From an uncultured Nostocoides sp. (GTDB lineage Bacteria; Actinomycetota; Actinomycetes; Actinomycetales; Dermatophilaceae), in the NCBI GenBank assembly GCA_936931335.1, contig CAKZIH010000042.1, forward strand, positions 1-8,797: a stretch of DNA of 8,797 nt, given 5' to 3'. Shown piece by piece: positions 6,147-8,797 of this stretch (positions within the stretch are counted from its first letter, which is position 1; each line of letters starts with the position of its first letter). Below the pieces are notes generated by a model, which had not been told where the DNA came from, did no database searches, and saw only the letters and a program-made list of their open reading frames with translations. The position numbers were made by a program, and so were the translations under genes.

Positions 6147-7481
6147 TCAGACGCGGGCTTGGCGCGGCAGCAGGACCTCTTCATAGAGGAGCAGCAGGCC
6201 CGCGGCCACCGGGATCGCCAGCAGCGCACCGAGGACGCCAAGCAGGGTGCCGCCCGCGAGCGCCGCGACCACGGTCACCGCCCCAGGCACCGAGACCGTG
6301 CGCGCCATGATCTTGGGCGCGATCACATAGTTCTCGATCTGCTGGTAGACCACGTAGTAGATGGCCACGATCACTGCGGATGTGGGGTCGTGGAAGAGCG
6401 CCACCAGCCCCACCAGGATGGCGCCGATGGTGGCACCGACCATCGGGATGAGGCCCAGGAAGCCGACGGCCACCGCGAGCACCGCGGCATACGGGACCGA
6501 GAGCAGGCGCATCATCAGGTACGAGCAGACGGCGTTGATCGTCGCCACCGTCACCTGACCGATGGCGTAGGCCCCGGTGCGGCGCATGATCTCCTCCGCC
6601 AGCGGTTCCACCCGGGCCCGGCGGCTGGCGGGCACCATCATGTAAACCGCCTGCTTCATCCCCGGCAAGGCCGCGAGGAAGTAGAGCGTGAGGATGAGCA
6701 CGGTGAAGGCCTTGAAGAAGCTGCTGACCAGCGCCATACCGGCGCCAAGGACCCCGCCGAAGACTTGGGAGATGAACCCGGAGTCGGTCAGCCGCGAGTT
6801 GACCTCGGTCCGCAGCCTCTCGACGACGTTGTAGTTGTCATCAAGGCGCTGGACGACCTCGGAGTTCAGCGTCTCGTTGACATAGCCGGGCGCGTTCTGG
6901 ATGAGCTGCGCGCCTTCGCTGACCACCGGGGGCACGACCAGTAGACCGAGCAGGATGAAGACGACGACCACTCCAAGGAAGACGACGCCCACCGCGAGGC
7001 CGCGCTTCATGCCCTTGGTGGTGAGCCAACGCACGATCGGTTCCAGCGCGAGCGCCAGGAAGAGCGCGACCACGACAATCGTGATGGTGGTGGTGAGGCG
7101 GGCGAGCGAACTCCACAGGCCGAAGGCGAGGATCGCGCCGGTCGCCCCGACGAAGCCGAGGTAGACGGGGGAGAACCGGTTGAGGGGTCGTCCCGCCCGC
7201 CCGTATGGCTTGATGCTCGCGGACGTCAGGGCGGTGGCCCCGCCGACGCCGGCGGATTGGTTGCTCTGGACTTCCGCCTCGGCCTCGGCCTGTACCGCAG
7301 CCGCGGCGGCCGCGAGGACTTCGATCCCCGGGCTCGCGGCGGCCGGGGTCTGATCCGTGTTCGGCACCTTGGCGGCATTCGCGGCGGCTTCCCGCTCCCA
7401 ACTGGGCTGCAGGCTGGCGCGATAATTCTCCCGCTGACGCCGCTGGAATTCCTGATAGCGCTCAAGTCGATTGCCGGCCAT
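6147..7481 (-). CDS. AI-2E family (UPF0118/PerM-like) membrane protein
   Basis: A 444-residue inner-membrane protein of the AI-2E transporter family, whose members include proposed autoinducer-2 exporters and Na+/H+ antiporters; the substrate here is unknown. Hydrophobic segments fall at about 105-125, 130-150, 160-184, 243-271, 305-325, 330-365 (two helices), 367-385 and 400-433. The loop at about 185-240 is the large extracytoplasmic domain typical of the family. The C-terminal signature is clear: GLIPMVGATIGAI (343-355), QQIENYVIAPKIMARTVSVP (380-399) and ALAGGTLLGVLGALLAIPVA (407-426). The first 100 residues or so are a hydrophilic extension: a charged start (RLERYQEFQRRQRENYR), then Ala/Glu/Gln-rich low complexity, probably cytoplasmic. 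The ATG at 7481 is supported by an AAGGGGGG Shine-Dalgarno site seven bases upstream. It is divergent from the gene at 7694. Confidence 0.92.
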   Translation of the reverse strand: MAGNRLERYQEFQRRQRENYRASLQPSWEREAAANAAKVPNTDQTPAAASPGIEVLAAAAAAVQAEAEAEVQSNQSAGVGGATALTSASIKPYGRAGRPLNRFSPVYLGFVGATGAILAFGLWSSLARLTTTITIVVVALFLALALEPIVRWLTTKGMKRGLAVGVVFLGVVVVFILLGLLVVPPVVSEGAQLIQNAPGYVNETLNSEVVQRLDDNYNVVERLRTEVNSRLTDSGFISQVFGGVLGAGMALVSSFFKAFTVLILTLYFLAALPGMKQAVYMMVPASRRARVEPLAEEIMRRTGAYAIGQVTVATINAVCSYLMMRLLSVPYAAVLAVAVGFLGLIPMVGATIGAILVGLVALFHDPTSAVIVAIYYVVYQQIENYVIAPKIMARTVSVPGAVTVVAALAGGTLLGVLGALLAIPVAAGLLLLYEEVLLPRQARV

Positions 7482-7488
7482 GGGATCA

Positions 7489-7496
7489 CCCCCCTT
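7489..7496 (-). promoter_or_regulatory. Ribosome binding site of the AI-2E gene
   Basis: On the minus strand AAGGGGGG lies seven bases before the ATG at 7481. This fixes the start despite the unusual hydrophilic N-terminus, because no equally good site precedes an internal ATG or GTG near the first membrane segment. Confidence 0.7.
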
Positions 7497-7506
7497 TTCG
7501 CCCGAA

Positions 7507-7512
7507 ACTCTA
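7507..7512 (-). promoter_or_regulatory. Possible -10 element for the AI-2E gene
   Basis: TAGAGT on the minus strand fits the actinobacterial TAnnnT pattern and would place transcription start about 20 bases before the ATG at 7481. There is no convincing -35 hexamer 16-18 bases upstream, so this is a weak call. Confidence 0.3.
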
Positions 7513-7524
7513 GGTCACCGGCCC

Positions 7525-7547
7525 AGCCAGCGACGCGCTAGCCAGCG
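7525..7547. repeat. Direct repeat of AGCCAGCG with 15-base period
   Basis: AGCCAGCG occurs at 7525-7532 and 7540-7547. The second copy is part of a small dyad, GCGCT-agcc-AGCGC (7535-7548). It lies just upstream of the proposed AI-2E -10 element, where an activator or repressor could bind, but the repeat is short and could be chance. Confidence 0.35.
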
Positions 7548-7638
7548 CCTCATACGTTGTGTCCCACCGCCGTCCGCGTGGGCGGCGCTCGCCGCCGGCC
7601 GCACGTGTGAGACTTCGCCCAAGGCGTATGAATGGCGC
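7545..7638. repeat. Spaced inverted repeat in the divergent intergenic region
   Basis: GCGCCTCATACG (7545-7556) is matched in inverted orientation by CGTATGAATGGCGC (7625-7638); the arms agree except for a two-base insertion. About 70 bases separate them. Both cores are copies of the CGTATG/CATACG hexamer that recurs through the window. Between them GGCGGC-gctc-GCCGCC (7581-7596) could form a compact hairpin. The arrangement would suit a regulator acting on both divergent genes, but this is inference. Confidence 0.35.
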
Positions 7639-7681
7639 GCTGGCCTATCGACGCTGTCCAATTGACGCGTGGGTCGGCTGG

Positions 7682-7689
7682 GGAAGGAG
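7682..7689 (+). promoter_or_regulatory. Ribosome binding site deciding the GTG start at 7694
   Basis: GGAAGGAG lies four bases before the GTG at 7694 and is close to the anti-Shine-Dalgarno complement. The downstream frame starts with a signal peptide, which agrees with this start. Confidence 0.75.
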
Positions 7690-7693
7690 CGGG

Positions 7694-8797
7694 GTGCGAG
7701 GCGACGCTCGGGTGGCGATCACCCTGCTGCTGGCCTTGCTGACCGCCCTGCTGGCCGGGCTGACCGGTACCGCGCACGGGGCACCGGCCGGCGGGCATGC
7801 CACCGTGCCTTGGCAACCGGCGCAGGCCGTGGGGCAGCCCGCCCGGGCTGCGAGCGCGGTGACCGCGCGGCTGACGGCGCCGGCGCCGGAAGTCGTGCTG
7901 CTCGGGGTGCCAGGGCTGTCCTGGTCCGATCTGTCGCCGCAGGTCACCCCGGCGATCTGGGACCTGGCAGACCGGGGTGCGGTGGCTGCGCTCAGCGTCC
8001 GTTCGGTGCGGACTCGGGCCTGCGCCATCGACGGCTGGCTCACCCTCTCCGCCGGGCAGCGCGCCGCGGACCGGGACACCGGCGGCTGCCGGGATCTGCC
8101 GCCGGTCGTCCCCGGTGAGCCCACCCCCCGCTGGCCGGAATATCTCGCCGCCGCCGCCCAGGACCCGTATGACGCCCACCCCGGCCGACTCGCGCAGGCC
8201 GCCGCCGATGCCGGCACCTGCATCGTGGCCAGCGGGCCCGGCGCGGAACTCGCCGCGACCCTGCCCAGCGGCGAGCGCCCGATCAACTCCGCGTGCCGGC
8301 TGGCGGTCATCGGTGCACCCGCCCTGCCGCCGTCGGGACCGCAGCGCGCGGCCGCCGTGCGTGCCGTCGATGCGCTGGTGGGGCAGACCGTTGATGAGGT
8401 GGGGGAGGCGGACCTGATCGTCGCCGGGATCGGTGACGGCGACTCGCCGATGGCCCCGCGGGTGCTGGTGGCGAGCGGAACGACATACGGGCGAGGCCTG
8501 CTGACCTCGGCGGGGACCCGGCAGCCTGGTCTGGTCGAGCTGACGGATGTGACCGCGAGTTTGTTGCAGCGTTTCGGCGCCGAGGGGGCAGCGGGCCGGC
8601 CGCTGACCGTCCGTGCCAGCACGCAATCGGTGGCCGACCGGGCCGACGACCTGCGCGGTATGCAGCGGCGGGCGAGCACCATCCGGGCGCTGTCGCCATG
8701 GTTGACCGGCGCGGTGGTGTGCGGCTTCCTGATCTGGCTGGCGGCGTGGTGGCGCGCGCCCGCTCGCCCATCAGTGCGCGTGCTGGGTCTCGCGGTC
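7694..8797 (+). CDS. Secreted, membrane-anchored alkaline phosphatase-like fold protein (3' end missing)
   Basis: The frame is open for 368 codons to the window end. Residues 1-29 form a signal peptide: basic R2 and R6, hydrophobic VAITLLLALLTALLAGL, and a likely cut after TAHG or nearby. An extracytoplasmic domain (about 30-333) follows, with VVLLGVPGLSWSDL (67-80), TPAIWDLADRGAVAAL (85-100), DGWLTLSAGQRA (113-124), DLIVAGIGDG (240-249) and GLVELTDVTASLLQRFG (279-295). This order recalls the alkaline phosphatase/sulfatase fold found in actinobacterial hypothetical membrane proteins. The metal-binding Asp normally ending the first strand is not in place (GVPGL), so activity is doubtful. C110, C132, C176 and C201 lie outside the membrane and could form disulfides. 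A membrane segment spans about 334-353, then a basic stretch (WWRAPARPSVR) suggests an inside loop before a second helix starting at the edge; more membrane segments probably follow. Function unknown. Confidence 0.75.
   Translation, partial: MRGDARVAITLLLALLTALLAGLTGTAHGAPAGGHATVPWQPAQAVGQPARAASAVTARLTAPAPEVVLLGVPGLSWSDLSPQVTPAIWDLADRGAVAALSVRSVRTRACAIDGWLTLSAGQRAADRDTGGCRDLPPVVPGEPTPRWPEYLAAAAQDPYDAHPGRLAQAAADAGTCIVASGPGAELAATLPSGERPINSACRLAVIGAPALPPSGPQRAAAVRAVDALVGQTVDEVGEADLIVAGIGDGDSPMAPRVLVASGTTYGRGLLTSAGTRQPGLVELTDVTASLLQRFGAEGAAGRPLTVRASTQSVADRADDLRGMQRRASTIRALSPWLTGAVVCGFLIWLAAWWRAPARPSVRVLGLAV

Noticed and set aside
5957..6310. Small plus-strand ORF from GTG at 5957 with GGGAGGGG upstream
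   Set aside because: It runs through two hairpins including the plus-strand terminator and into the antisense of the AI-2E gene. Its codons (ATA, AAA, AGA, AGG) and Arg-rich product do not look like the neighbouring genes.
7663..7668. TTGACG as a -35 element for the gene at 7694
   Set aside because: A -10 at the right distance would fall on the ribosome binding site and start codon, leaving no room for a leader.
7669..8118. 149-codon plus-strand frame near the last gene
   Set aside because: It is out of frame with the signal-peptide gene at 7694, which has the better ribosome binding site, stays open to the window end and shows a domain pattern.
7550..8682. Long minus-strand frames (358 and 345 codons) opposite the last gene
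   Set aside because: Low-complexity Arg/Ala/Gly/Ser/Pro products without domains; antisense shadows.

Overview
The window is very GC-rich and carries actinobacterial hallmarks: an AdnA/AdnB motor-nuclease pair, GTG starts, strong Shine-Dalgarno sites and Ala/Arg/Gly-rich proteins. It most likely comes from an actinomycete chromosome, possibly Micrococcales or a relative; no taxonomic marker gene is present to settle this. The DNA looks like ordinary chromosome. I see no transposase, integrase, phage gene, CRISPR array, tRNA or rRNA.

Layout. Positions 2-4755 (+) hold the 3' part of adnA and all of adnB, coupled by an ATGA overlap. Together they would form the heterodimeric helicase-nuclease that resects DNA double-strand breaks. 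Converging on adnB, and overlapping it tail to tail by 70 bases, is a minus-strand gene (4686-5819) for an aminoglycoside/macrolide-phosphotransferase-fold protein. Both of its expected catalytic Asp positions are Gly, so it looks like a pseudokinase. Positions 5820-6146 have no convincing gene but are dense in hairpins, including one terminator reading on each strand. Positions 6147-7481 (-) encode an AI-2E family (UPF0118/PerM-like) membrane protein with a long N-terminal cytoplasmic extension. Positions 7482-7693 are a divergent intergenic region with several dyads. From 7694 (+) to the window end runs an incomplete gene for a secreted, membrane-anchored protein whose ectodomain resembles the alkaline phosphatase/sulfatase fold.

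Only adnA and adnB form an evident functional unit. The other three genes share no clear pathway with them. The most unusual signals are the doubly degenerate kinase active site next to adnAB, a hexamer (CGTATG/CATACG) that I count 15 times on both strands and that often coincides with otherwise rare codons, and an intrinsic terminator on the plus strand with no plus-strand gene before it.
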